A stretch of DNA of 64,000 nt. Source: Blastocatellia bacterium. Lineage in GTDB: Bacteria > Acidobacteriota > Blastocatellia > UBA7656. The notes under the pieces were generated by a model, which was not told the DNA's origin, ran no database searches, and saw nothing but the letters and a program-made list of their open reading frames with translations. The stretch is taken from contig DATENM010000046.1 of the NCBI GenBank assembly GCA_035275065.1, positions 1 through 64,000 of the forward strand. The letters run 5' to 3'. Positions 1 to 9,154 of the stretch are shown here, in pieces. How positions within the stretch are numbered: the first letter of the stretch is position 1; the number at the start of each line of letters is the position of its first letter. The translations under genes were made by a program, and so were the position numbers.

Positions 1-951
1 GTCTTCGTCCATGCGGTTGTCGCTGATGAGTCCGAGCAACTTGAAGCCCATATCTTGCAAGCTCATGTCTTCAAGAAGTTGCTCCGTCTGTTTGTCTTTG
101 GCTTTCTTGGCCATCTTCTTTTTCCACCTGGCAAGGTCTAAGACGCGCGCCGGCTTCGGCTGTGGTGTGGGGGGCTGACTCAGCTGGCGCTCTGGCATGG
201 CCAGCACATTGTAACGAGACGGACTGACGGCGACGAATGAATGACTACGCTCTCGCAACTCTTGCGCTGTCTCGCGCCACTCAGGATAGGCAAAAGCGAA
301 AGGCGAGGCAAGGACGACGCGCATGATGTTTCTCGCCTCATCCTTGCGGCTCGCTTCGCCGAGTTCGACGGCATAACTGTTGAGAATATCGAAATGGATG
401 TGTGCTGGCGCATACTTGATAACGGGCAAAACGCTTTCCAGATCTTTTACAGCCTGCGCGTGATTTCCTTCAATCGCTTTTATGACACTGATAGCTTTGA
501 TGGCATGCAGGCTGGCGGCACTTAGCTTTCCGGCTCTAACGGTTTCCTGGTAGTAGTAAAAGGCGGAATCAAAATCCCTCTTGTGGAATGATAGAGCGCC
601 TAATGACATAATGGATTTCACCTTGTAAGCATCCGGCGCGGTGCTAACGACAAGCTCGAACAACCTTTTCGCTTCGTGTTGGTCGCCGTTGCCCTTGCTA
701 TTGGCAGCAACCGCTAAATAATAGTGACCTATTGCCTGATAATTCTTAATAGGGATGTTCGAGAGGATTTGCCCGTATTCTCTGACTCTATCGAATTGAC
801 GAAAGGCATGGGCCTGTTCTGCTAAGCGAATAAGCTGATTCCCCAACTGCTGATAGTTACCAACGCTGCGCCGTAATGCCTGATACAATTCAGCCGATTT
901 TGTCTCCGAAGGAGAAAGCATGAAAAAACTATCGGCTGTTTGTTTGCTCAT
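1..951 (-). CDS. TPR-like repeat protein, 3' end beyond window
   Basis: An uninterrupted leftward frame runs from an ATG at 951 to the window edge with no stop (at least 317 codons). The central part reads as helical repeats of TPR type, for example around MSLGALSFHKRDFDSAFYYY. The tail after about residue 260 is Lys-rich and probably not folded with the repeats. The next upstream in-frame stop is at 1003-1005. The ATG at 951 has an AAGGA 10 nt upstream; the alternative ATG at 921 has no ribosome site. There is no signal peptide, so it is probably cytoplasmic. Its 5' end overlaps the oppositely directed small peptide gene by about 32 bp. No DNA-binding or enzymatic domain is visible in the part present, so the function is unknown; a protein- or peptide-binding scaffold is the natural guess for a TPR fold. 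Confidence 0.75.
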   Translation of the reverse strand, partial: MSKQTADSFFMLSPSETKSAELYQALRRSVGNYQQLGNQLIRLAEQAHAFRQFDRVREYGQILSNIPIKNYQAIGHYYLAVAANSKGNGDQHEAKRLFELVVSTAPDAYKVKSIMSLGALSFHKRDFDSAFYYYQETVRAGKLSAASLHAIKAISVIKAIEGNHAQAVKDLESVLPVIKYAPAHIHFDILNSYAVELGEASRKDEARNIMRVVLASPFAFAYPEWRETAQELRERSHSFVAVSPSRYNVLAMPERQLSQPPTPQPKPARVLDLARWKKKMAKKAKDKQTEQLLEDMSLQDMGFKLLGLISDNRMDED

Positions 952-1156
952 GCTGTGCCTGTCCTTTCCAGCGTTCGGCGGGCATACAGTATCGGGAGAT
1001 AATTACTGTGAATGCGGCACGCCTGGCTGCATCGAGGATTATCCCGGCGAATGTGGCATAAGGGGTCTGACATCGAAACAAACTCCGACTGACGGCACGG
1101 CTGAATTGGCAATCGCTCTAGTCGCGGTACTACTGTGGCTTAGACTGAAAGCCTAA
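920..1156 (+). CDS. small exported peptide with cysteine motif
   Basis: A 78-residue ORF with a strong ribosome site (AAGGAG at 909-914, 5 nt before the ATG). Residues 1-20 form a classical signal peptide (MKKLSAVCLLMLCLSFPAFG). The mature part starts GHTVSG and carries CxCGxxGC...PGEC (Cys30, 32, 37 and 45). After a Thr/Pro-rich linker the last 18 residues are hydrophobic and end in RLKA, like a short membrane anchor. I recall similar small peptides next to TPR proteins in acidobacterial genomes, but could not verify this. It starts inside the 5' end of the oppositely directed TPR gene, so the promoter of each must lie within the other. No function is known; a secreted signal, a metal-binding peptide or a surface-anchored peptide are all possible. 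Confidence 0.7.
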   Translation: MKKLSAVCLLMLCLSFPAFGGHTVSGDNYCECGTPGCIEDYPGECGIRGLTSKQTPTDGTAELAIALVAVLLWLRLKA

Positions 1157-1433
1157 AAGCTGAGAAAAACCAGGTTCGATGTTGCTCTGGTGGCAACTAA
1201 ATATTTGTTTGTCGCATTGTAGCCGAAAGCACAGAAAGTATAAACGAGAAGTTACACAGACGGGCTGCTTCCGTGAGGAATAAGCGCGGTGTGGGATGAT
1301 CGGTAGGAATCAGACTTTTTGTACAATTCTTCGCTTTTTTGTGTTGTGAAAGAAGCAGCCGCAATCTTCAATCTTCACCCGCTATGGTTACCGATTACTC
1401 GACATTAAAACGCGTTCAAGCCCCTCCCCCTGC

Positions 1434-3965
1434 TCAATGGGGGAATTTAATCACAGATACATAGCCCTCACGGAACATTTTCTGTTCTTCCGGGCTATCG
1501 ACATCAATTACTTTGACATTTGGATGAGGGACCTCTTTCACGATGTATAATTGGGACGATTTAACATGAATGACTATATCGCCCGCCTCAGGCCTTTGCC
1601 CTAGAGTTGGAACTCTACGAGAGTCTTTCTTGATCGCCTCGATGCCCTCAACCCATCTCATCAAATCATTGAGCCATGTGAGCCCGGAATAATTCCGCCG
1701 GAGTTCAGGCGCTAATCTGGGGATGGCTGTTTGGGCGTGTTCATACGCGTCGTCATCTTGGATGATGTCCGCGGTCATCAGCATCAGGCGCGATAACACA
1801 ATCAGGTTGCTTTGCATAAGGTCAAGATCGTCACTTCCCTTTGTTTTCTTCCCTTGTAGGTCAACCCCTGAAGCGGCGACAAGCAATAGCCCGCGGATGA
1901 TCGAGACCTCTTTACAAGCCTCCCCATTTAATACGACCAAAGCTGATTTCATGATTCCGGATTGCTCGGAGTAGAGCAGGCGAGTCACGTCGAGAAAAAA
2001 GTCTAGTCTAGCTTCAGCCGGCACGAGTTGTTGCCCCTGTGGGATCCAGGTGGCTGCCCGGCAATCGAGTTCGTTCAGCCGTTGAATCAGGGCCAGGACG
2101 GCCGCGAGTTGGGCAATCACCGTTAAGGTGCGTGCCTTTGACTCAGCCGCATTTTCCAACTGTCTGGTCATCCGGCGCAGCATCTTTCTTACTTTCCTAT
2201 GGCAAGTGCGAACCAGCGCCTCCCCATCGATTGCTTGAGTATTAACCAGCTCTTCATCCTCCGAATCACGAAGGTCCTCTTCACTTCTTGCATACCCGGC
2301 AGAGGAATGGACCTCCGCCTGTAATCCCACCCCTAACCGGTGGATCAGCGCATCGAGCAATAGCCCGAGATCGCCGGCAGAAATTGAAGCCGGCTTATTT
2401 TTCTTTCGCCGCTTAATATCTTTGAGCGGAATTCTATAAGAAGCCTGCGCGGTCGGCTCTTCAGCAGTTGCCTCTTCACCCGTTGTGGCTTTCCTCACGA
2501 CTTCAAGCGAGGCTTCTGTCACGTCGTCAAAGATCACCTTCTCGACAACTCGCATCAACTCTTCGAGCATTGGCGTGCCGCCTTCGAGTGATGCGAGGGC
2601 CGTCTTTAACTCTCTTTGACGGCTGGTCAGCGCCGATTCAGAAAGCTCTTTTTCGTGGTGAACGATGGCAAAGACTGGCAGCCTGTCCTCTGATCGGAGT
2701 TCGAGGAGTGACGCATTCATACGGACATGGTCATCGGCAACGGCAAAATATAAGACGTCATTTGGAGTTGCCACTCCTGTACATAAGCCAAGGAGGTCAC
2801 TGTTTGCGTCAAGTATCCTCGCTTCTTCGGTTTGTGTGAGGTTAAACGACTGGGTATCAATTTCGAACCCATCATCGGTGGCGATGGCGATCACAGGCAG
2901 ATGCCCGTGTGATGTATCGCGATCGTTCGGTCGCTTGATCATCGCGCGCCAGGCGTCTTGAGACACCCGCGGCTGCTTGGCCAGCCCTTTGATGCCCAGA
3001 ACTTTCGCGACTGAGTTCTTGTTTGTCGTTATTCGAAGGATGACAGCTTCAGCGTTCCGCAATGCCGGTGGATTCAGCCAAGCCGGGCCGCTGGGATTTG
3101 CGCTTCCGGTGATTAATGCTTCCTGGCCGTCCTGACACTCGAATAGGATTGCCTTCGCATGCAAATAGCCGATCCCCTCACGCAGAGACTCCGTATCAAC
3201 GAATTTCGCGTTAGTAAACGTCCGCCCGGCTTCCTCGGAAATTGAAACCGTATGGGAATCAACCCCAACAACCAACTCGGCAGATGCAAACTCGGCAGCT
3301 AGTCTCTTCAGAAACTGCAAATCAGAATCGAAGTAGGGGCCAACGACGGTTACCCTCTTTACGTCGCCGGGTAGTTTCTGCCTGACCCTGTCCCAAAGCG
3401 CGGCGCCTTTCGGCATTGTCCCCATAAAAGACGTATCAAGACTAGATGACACAGAGCCTTTCAGCCACCCTGCAAATCCCTCAATCTCTGAGATTGACGA
3501 CTGGAGCGGCTCAGGTAAATTGTTCGCCCAGGCTTTGACGAACTCCCAGGCGGCTTGGATCGCCGCGAGCGCTTGCTCGTCTTTCTCGCCCGAGAACTCA
3601 AATCGATTGGTGATTTCGCGGTTGTGGCTGAAGCCTGCCAGCGTTGCGTTATGGCTCCCGACAAACAACTGCCCACGAGACTTGCCGATCAGGAAGAGCA
3701 GCTTGGGATGGAAAGCTTGCGCCGCTTTGATCGGCAACAGCCTATAAGCTTTGCCCGCAAAGCGCGGGCGGGTACTGCTCGCCTGAAGCGCCGCGCCGCA
3801 CTGCCTGGCATCCATCAATAGTAGATTATGCCGACATCCAGCGGAGAGAAAGTGTCTTAATAGGACGTCTTCGTAGAACGGAAAATACACGTTGAAGGTG
3901 GTAACGAGCGATGCCTCGTACTTCCCTCTGCGCAGGTCATGAAGAATAGAGACTGCCTCAACCAC
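1434..3965 (-). CDS. PLD-like (two HKD half-sites) nuclease-type protein
   Basis: 843 residues. Two phospholipase-D half motifs are visible: HPK at 86-88 with GSHN at 103-106, and HAK at 269-271 with GSAN at 287-290. Together they would form one active site of the PLD superfamily, which includes non-specific and restriction nucleases. The remaining ~550 residues have no domain I recognise; a charged Lys/Glu-rich stretch lies near 480-520, then a helical region and a small C-terminal beta-rich part. The start is GTG at 3965, with AAGGAG 7 nt upstream inside the preceding gene. It overlaps that gene by 8 bp, so translation is coupled. A CCCCC/GGGGG stem overlaps the stop codon but has no T-run. 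The PLD assignment is solid; the role in defence is inferred from the neighbouring nuclease-helicase and integrases. Confidence 0.85.
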   Translation of the reverse strand: MVEAVSILHDLRRGKYEASLVTTFNVYFPFYEDVLLRHFLSAGCRHNLLLMDARQCGAALQASSTRPRFAGKAYRLLPIKAAQAFHPKLLFLIGKSRGQLFVGSHNATLAGFSHNREITNRFEFSGEKDEQALAAIQAAWEFVKAWANNLPEPLQSSISEIEGFAGWLKGSVSSSLDTSFMGTMPKGAALWDRVRQKLPGDVKRVTVVGPYFDSDLQFLKRLAAEFASAELVVGVDSHTVSISEEAGRTFTNAKFVDTESLREGIGYLHAKAILFECQDGQEALITGSANPSGPAWLNPPALRNAEAVILRITTNKNSVAKVLGIKGLAKQPRVSQDAWRAMIKRPNDRDTSHGHLPVIAIATDDGFEIDTQSFNLTQTEEARILDANSDLLGLCTGVATPNDVLYFAVADDHVRMNASLLELRSEDRLPVFAIVHHEKELSESALTSRQRELKTALASLEGGTPMLEELMRVVEKVIFDDVTEASLEVVRKATTGEEATAEEPTAQASYRIPLKDIKRRKKNKPASISAGDLGLLLDALIHRLGVGLQAEVHSSAGYARSEEDLRDSEDEELVNTQAIDGEALVRTCHRKVRKMLRRMTRQLENAAESKARTLTVIAQLAAVLALIQRLNELDCRAATWIPQGQQLVPAEARLDFFLDVTRLLYSEQSGIMKSALVVLNGEACKEVSIIRGLLLVAASGVDLQGKKTKGSDDLDLMQSNLIVLSRLMLMTADIIQDDDAYEHAQTAIPRLAPELRRNYSGLTWLNDLMRWVEGIEAIKKDSRRVPTLGQRPEAGDIVIHVKSSQLYIVKEVPHPNVKVIDVDSPEEQKMFREGYVSVIKFPH

Positions 3966-5619
3966 AACACTTCTCCTTCAGCGCTTCGCCCCTGTCCGTA
4001 ATCGAGAACGCTCCTGTTTCAGGGTCTAAGTGCAGCGCGCCGAGGTCCCATAAAAACTGCAACGCCTGCGCCAAGCGTGGATGGCTGAACACCGGCGGCG
4101 GTGCCCCAACAACAATCAAGCCCTGCTCGCTAGGTCTTATCTTAAACGTATCTCTATTCTCATAACGCAGCTTGCGAAGCGCGACTCTAAAGTGAGTCTC
4201 AATCCCCCAGGTCGTCGAAAGCCAGCCCAGTAACCCTGCGGTCGTGAATGCTGCCCAGGTGCTCCTTTCATGCACACAGAACGAATTGAGATTGATCGGG
4301 TAAGGAGCCAGGTAAGCCGGCGATTGAATGTAGGCCCCGTAGCCTCCCTCGGTTTTACGTCCACGTACGGACAGCGTCAGGATGATTCCCACTGCCGCTC
4401 TGACCACCTCCTCATGGCAGTCATCGGGGTCAAAGTGATGCGGGATGTCGCCCAATTTGAACCCAAGCTGAATCTCATGATTAGGATGTGTCCAAGACTC
4501 AATTGGCGGAATACGCCGATCAGTCTGGCTTAACGCTCCCGCAAAGGAGTTGCCGAATGCCGATGCGACCGATGAGGCAAAAGATGATTCAAACCAGGAT
4601 CGGTACGCTTCACTATTAGAGGGGTTCAATCCAGTCTTTTGCAGCTTGTCGAGTCCAGCCCAGAAGATACTCTGCACCGCAATCGAGAGGAGTTCGTTCC
4701 GCTGATAAATCTGCCAGCCTTCCTGAATCGCTTTTAATGGCGCAGGGACCGCCCAGCGCCCTCCGTCCGGCAGAGATTGGGCGTATGCGCAGGCGCGGAA
4801 CGTATCAACGGTCAGACCATCTGAGGCTTGCCCAGGAGACATCGTCGAAAGACGAGATGCCAAGTCCAGCGCGAGTCCCAACGTCTTGCGCCTATTTTCT
4901 CCAGGCGTGTCGCCGAAAACTCCTTCCTGGTTGAAGATCAAGTCTGTCAGGGCTTCCAGTTCCTGCTTGCTTGAGGTCAAGTAGCAAGGGCAAAAGCGAC
5001 GCAGGGCCTTTAGATCATCGGCTTGTACTCGATCTTGCTCCAATACGTCAAAAAACTTCTTTCTGTCGACCATTCGGTCAAACGCCACTGCCAGGAGTTC
5101 GCCCCGTTCGGGGCTGTATCCCACTCCTTGCCGAGCATCCCCGCCGAGTATTCCCAATTCCCGAAGGGTTGAAAGGTAGTATTGCCCCAATCCACCAAGC
5201 CGGTTCTTGAAGTACCTGTGGCCGGTGTCCTCACTCGTCGTTGCGTAGATTGAGAGCCTGATTGATTTGCCTGACTCGGTTTGTTCCCAAACCGGTACAA
5301 GCGTGTTTCTGCCAACCAGTCCGCCGCCATGCTCCCATAAAAGGCCTTCTGTTTGGTTCGTATGCCATGCGCCTATCAGAGTCAAAAGGCATTCGGCTCG
5401 TCTCAGGATATCTTGAAAGGGCTTTTGTCTCAGTGGGCCTTGATGCCTTTCAGTAGCCCATACCAGCCAGGGGTAAAAAGCATAAAGTCGCGCGCGATCC
5501 GTCACATTCGTAATGCCGGGGAGCAATTGCGAGTAAAGATTCTCACAAGGTGCTCTGACGGCAAGATCGTCTTGCCCCCTGATTTGAAGCGCCGGATCAA
5601 CCCATGCTGTTGTAATCAT
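3958..5619 (-). CDS. uncharacterised protein, DUF6361-like, coupled to PLD gene
   Basis: 553 residues, no signal peptide or membrane segment. The N-terminal block around residues 31-54 (LLPGITNVTDRARLYAFYPW, then LVW) resembles the start of DUF6361 proteins as I remember them; this is recall, not a search. The C-terminal 60 residues look like a winged-helix fold (HPRLAQALQFLWDLGALHLD), which suggests DNA or protein binding. No catalytic motif is recognisable. The gene runs directly into the PLD gene with an 8-bp overlap, which points to a two-component complex in which the PLD protein supplies the nuclease. The start ATG at 5619 has only a weak AGG upstream. The promoter region holds a perfect inverted repeat at 5678-5726. 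Base composition is clearly less GC-rich than the 18-29 kb core. Confidence 0.75.
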   Translation of the reverse strand: MITTAWVDPALQIRGQDDLAVRAPCENLYSQLLPGITNVTDRARLYAFYPWLVWATERHQGPLRQKPFQDILRRAECLLTLIGAWHTNQTEGLLWEHGGGLVGRNTLVPVWEQTESGKSIRLSIYATTSEDTGHRYFKNRLGGLGQYYLSTLRELGILGGDARQGVGYSPERGELLAVAFDRMVDRKKFFDVLEQDRVQADDLKALRRFCPCYLTSSKQELEALTDLIFNQEGVFGDTPGENRRKTLGLALDLASRLSTMSPGQASDGLTVDTFRACAYAQSLPDGGRWAVPAPLKAIQEGWQIYQRNELLSIAVQSIFWAGLDKLQKTGLNPSNSEAYRSWFESSFASSVASAFGNSFAGALSQTDRRIPPIESWTHPNHEIQLGFKLGDIPHHFDPDDCHEEVVRAAVGIILTLSVRGRKTEGGYGAYIQSPAYLAPYPINLNSFCVHERSTWAAFTTAGLLGWLSTTWGIETHFRVALRKLRYENRDTFKIRPSEQGLIVVGAPPPVFSHPRLAQALQFLWDLGALHLDPETGAFSITDRGEALKEKCCG

Positions 5620-5990
5620 CAGCTTAACCTGCGGATCTGTCGTTTTGATGCCTTTCTATTGAAATCGCCCGTTCATTCTGTTGCTTACACCAACAATCAG
5701 AATCTGATTGTTGGTGTAAGCAACAGTTCGAAGAGGATGGGACAATCTGCAATTGTTAACAGCTCTCTGCGCTCATACCATACTGCGCCCTATACAGGGT
5801 GTAAATATAATAATTGTTTCAAGTAGCAATGACGAGCCACACACAAGTTCACGGCTCCACATGATTCTCGATCAAGATCGAAATGGGGTGGAGTTACGCG
5901 CCCAGCCGTGCTGGTGACCCGTGTATGACTTGATGAAGGGATAGCCAATTAAGGCTAGATTCGTTACTGAGAATTGCGATGACATCCGCG
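5620..5990. other. AT-rich intergenic region with hairpin
   Basis: A 371-bp gap between the HNH-helicase stop and the DUF6361-like start, both leftward. Apart from the 49-bp inverted repeat listed separately I see no gene, RNA or terminator. It is long enough to hold a separate promoter for the two-gene PLD unit. Confidence 0.5.
5678..5726. repeat. perfect 24-bp inverted repeat, 1-nt spacer
   Basis: The arms at 5678-5701 and 5703-5726 are exact reverse complements (left arm begins CTGTTGCTTACACCAACAAT) around a single A at 5702. It ends 59 bp before the start codon at 5619. No T-run follows on either strand, so it is a poor intrinsic terminator. It could be an operator, a protein-binding site, or the relic of a small palindromic element. 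Confidence 0.85.
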
Positions 5991-8108
5991 CTAAGATCCT
6001 TGATGGGGCTTGTCTGATTCATCCATTAGTCGGTCCTTCAATGCGCATAAGACCCCTTGCCGCACTCTGGTGACAGACTGGCGAGCCAGCTTCAGCTCAT
6101 CGAGCGTCCAGCTATTCCGCCTGGAGTTGCTCCGATCTTTTCCCATTGCCTCATTGATAGCCCGATGCAGGCTGCTGATGATCACCTCGTAGTTATTTCG
6201 CTCGTCCCCATCGCCTAATCGTGCGACCAAGCTGGCGTCGGTCGGGATTCTCAGTTCTGCCATAATCGAACCCGCCGCGCGGATGATCTCTTTGTTGAGC
6301 CATAACCGGTACTGCTTGCGTTCCAGGTCAGGCCGCTTCACCGCGGAGGCGTATGGCCGGGCACCCACGGGGCGATTTAATTCTACGATCTGTTCTCGTA
6401 TCATCTGGTCAGGGACCTGAACCCCTTGTTCTCTGAGCTTGCCCAGAATGATGTCGATCTGTCCAACGGCCTCCTCTATGTAGGCCGTGTTGATGCCCGC
6501 CACTGGCACGAAGGTGTCCACCACGAACCGCTCGATCACCTGATTGGTGACCTCAACGGCTTGCCCTTGCCGCCTCTTCTTCGCCAACGAGCGGCTGTCC
6601 GTCTGACGATCTTCCTCGTCGATATAGTTGAGGATTGCCGCTTCCCGGATTTCGTTCTTGAAGTATTCCCATAGCCGGTCCAAGTTCAACCCGACGTGCG
6701 ATACGACATGGGCGAGGTTGTCGTCCGCTGTTCCGCCCTCCATGTGTCTCAGCGTCCTTCCGACGAATTGCACGTAAGGTGATAGGGAGCGGTAAGGCCG
6801 GAAGATCGCCGCTATCGAGACATTCGGGTTGTCGTAGCCTTCTCCCAGTATCCCCACTTGAACAATGCAGTCATACCGCCCGCCTTCAAAATCCGCCAGG
6901 CGGCGCTCACGCTCCTGTAGTGACATCCCTTCGCTGGCGACGTAGACGCTGCGAATGCCTCGGCTCTCATACAGCGTGACGATTTGAATGGCATGGCTGA
7001 TAGAGCAGGCAGCCGCGACGATCTGATGAGGCAAGCCACTCTTGCGTTTCTCTAGCAGGATGCCGATGCTTTGATCAATAATCGTTTCATTGCAGAGTTC
7101 CGAGAGCGCCACGCCCCTGGAGAACCAGGTCTCCTCGCGCATCTCCATGATCTCCTCATAGCTGAACTCGCGGCTCTCGCCTTCGATGGTGAAGGTCATT
7201 CTGGACGCGACCGCGTCCACCTTCATCACATTCTTGACGTAGCCTTTGCTGATGGCCTGGGCGAGGCGGTACTCATAAATCCGCTCCGCGACGATTGGCT
7301 TATTGTCGCTTCGGAATGGAGTAGCCGTCAGGTAGAGCTTCATGGCGTCTGGGAAAGCGTCGTTGACTTTCCGCCACGATTCGGCAGGAACATGATGCGC
7401 TTCATCAACGATGACCATGTCGAAAAAGTCGCTGTCGAACAGCGGCAGCCAGCCTTGCATCTGCTGGACGTTGGCAATAATCATGTCTGCACGCAGACAG
7501 TCCTCGCAGTTTGCCTGACCACGTTCCAGCACGACGAAAGTGGGCAAGTGGTTGATGTCGGTAAACACGCCGCATTTCAAGTAGAAATTGTTCGTGGTTG
7601 AAAGCGCCTTCTCGACCATGCTTTTAATGGTTAGGTTCGGCACGATAATGAGCACGCGACCTCTGGCGACCCCGAATGGGGCGATACAAATGATGCCGGT
7701 CTTACCGCACCCGGTGGGGATTTCGACAATTGCAGGGGCGGAAGGCTGCTGGCTGAAGTAGTCACGGATGGCGAGATAGGCTTCGGCCTGCGGGTCGCGC
7801 AATCGCTCATTGCCGACGATTCTGGCAGGAGCATTTTGAAAATAGTCTGTGAGTTCGGCCAGTCGTCGCTGCTGAAGTACCAGCAATCGCTGGGCTGGCT
7901 CAACGAGATGGGTACTCTTCGCCAGGTTACACTCATGGCAGAGCTGCCGGAGGTTGAAGACCACCGCTTCCCCCCCTGATGCGGCAGGCAGCAGATGGTC
8001 CAGATGCCGCATCAACACTTTCCCATCAATGGGCCGACCGCAGGTCTGGCATTGTTTGGCGTCGAAGAAGAGCACTTGCCGGCGGATTGCTTCGGGGATA
8101 TAGCCCAT
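5991..8108 (-). CDS. HNH nuclease fused to SF2 (DEAH) helicase
   Basis: 705 residues. An N-terminal HNH zinc-finger nuclease domain has C20/C23, the HLDH core at 35-38, N52, and C57xxCN with K64. Behind it is a superfamily 2 helicase/translocase: Walker A PTGCGKT 131-137, DEAH 235-238, TATPFR 261-266, and motif VI QFVGRTLR 447-454. A further 250-residue helical C-terminus has no known match. The start ATG is preceded by GGAGG 7 nt upstream. HNH at the N-terminus of an SF2 motor is the architecture of a DNA-degrading restriction or anti-phage factor. It lies upstream of, and in the same direction as, the DUF6361-like/PLD pair, 371 bp away. Family calls are firm from motifs; the substrate is unknown. 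Confidence 0.9.
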   Translation of the reverse strand: MGYIPEAIRRQVLFFDAKQCQTCGRPIDGKVLMRHLDHLLPAASGGEAVVFNLRQLCHECNLAKSTHLVEPAQRLLVLQQRRLAELTDYFQNAPARIVGNERLRDPQAEAYLAIRDYFSQQPSAPAIVEIPTGCGKTGIICIAPFGVARGRVLIIVPNLTIKSMVEKALSTTNNFYLKCGVFTDINHLPTFVVLERGQANCEDCLRADMIIANVQQMQGWLPLFDSDFFDMVIVDEAHHVPAESWRKVNDAFPDAMKLYLTATPFRSDNKPIVAERIYEYRLAQAISKGYVKNVMKVDAVASRMTFTIEGESREFSYEEIMEMREETWFSRGVALSELCNETIIDQSIGILLEKRKSGLPHQIVAAACSISHAIQIVTLYESRGIRSVYVASEGMSLQERERRLADFEGGRYDCIVQVGILGEGYDNPNVSIAAIFRPYRSLSPYVQFVGRTLRHMEGGTADDNLAHVVSHVGLNLDRLWEYFKNEIREAAILNYIDEEDRQTDSRSLAKKRRQGQAVEVTNQVIERFVVDTFVPVAGINTAYIEEAVGQIDIILGKLREQGVQVPDQMIREQIVELNRPVGARPYASAVKRPDLERKQYRLWLNKEIIRAAGSIMAELRIPTDASLVARLGDGDERNNYEVIISSLHRAINEAMGKDRSNSRRNSWTLDELKLARQSVTRVRQGVLCALKDRLMDESDKPHQGS

Positions 8109-8387
8109 TGTGATTCCTCCCTGTGTAGTTAATCTATATCCGCATGGCTGTGGCGAGGCATGGCTTCATCTGAGCTTTGGACGAGTGACGGCAGAAGCCA
8201 TCTTTGCTATCTTATCTACCTCGAAATCAGGCTAAGGCGGCCTCACCTCACGAATGAAGGAGATCGCTCATAATTCCAGCAACGACAGCCCTCCGGCACC
8301 AACCCAGGGCGATGACATATTAGAGCTATTTAATCCTGAGCGCAAGTGGAGAAGAGCGTCGCTCATCTCACCAGGGGGAGAACACTG

Positions 8388-8717
8388 ATGGGAAGGGCAT
8401 CGCGGGCAAAGCCGGCGCGTCTGGCTGATAAACTCCTGCGAATACGGACGGCGCTCGGACTCTCGCAGAATGAGATGATCAGCCGCTTGGGGCTGACAGA
8501 AGAACTCCTGCGAGAGGAAGTCTCTGCCTTCGAGCGGGGGATACGTGAGCCGCCCTTACCAGTCTTGCTGAAATACGCGCGGGCGGCAGACGTTTACGTG
8601 GATGTGTTAATTGACGACGAGTTGGAGCTGCCCGAGAAACTACTGAGTGGGCCCAAGGACCAAGCTGTCGCTCGTGCATCTGCGGCGAGAAAACAGAAGA
8701 GGAATCTGCGATCGTAA
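8388..8717 (+). CDS. XRE-type helix-turn-helix regulator
   Basis: 109 residues from the ATG at 8388, which has a GGGGGAG 8 nt upstream; a longer GTG start at 8346 is less likely. The body is a Cro/C1 helix-turn-helix domain: LRIRTALGLSQNEMISRLGL, then FERGIREPPLPVLLKYARAA. A short acidic segment and a basic tail follow (AARKQKRNLRS). It faces away from the HNH-helicase and sits 279 bp from its start, so it is well placed to control that divergent promoter, as in restriction-modification control proteins. The role is inferred from position; the HTH call is clear. Confidence 0.85.
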   Translation: MGRASRAKPARLADKLLRIRTALGLSQNEMISRLGLTEELLREEVSAFERGIREPPLPVLLKYARAADVYVDVLIDDELELPEKLLSGPKDQAVARASAARKQKRNLRS

Positions 8718-9154
8718 GTTGAAAGGAGCGGGAAGCATAGGGCGGGGAGTCTCCAGAATTTCTCCGTGATTCTCACAGGGACTCTATAAACGATCTGGGC
8801 ACGCAGGGCCTTATTCACCTTTAGATTGACCTCTCAACCAGCACAATCCCTCAATGGTACCTGGAGCAGTCCGTCAGCGCTTTAAGGTACCGGCACATCT
8901 TCATATCAAATAATGGGGAATCTCGCCCCAATAAGATAAAACCATGAACGGCCATTTTCTTCCCACTACCAAGCCCTATCTCTACTGAATCCTATTGCTT
9001 CAACTGGCCAACAGGCTCAATTAAGTGGCACAGGATTTGATATGGGGAAAATCGCTTTGCTGCCCCTTAATGCCCCCAAACAGTTGCACGGATAGATAGC
9101 GAATCCGGTTGTGGCCCCATTTGGAAATCGGCCCTCGCTACCTACATCTCGGTC
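8718..9154. other. intergenic region without recognised gene
   Basis: A 437-bp stretch between the XRE gene and the second helicase. No convincing ORF, tRNA or terminator. Two GGTACC sites about 30 bp apart and a short TGGGG/CCCCA inverted repeat are the only structure noticed. It may hold the promoter of the downstream helicase. Confidence 0.4.
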
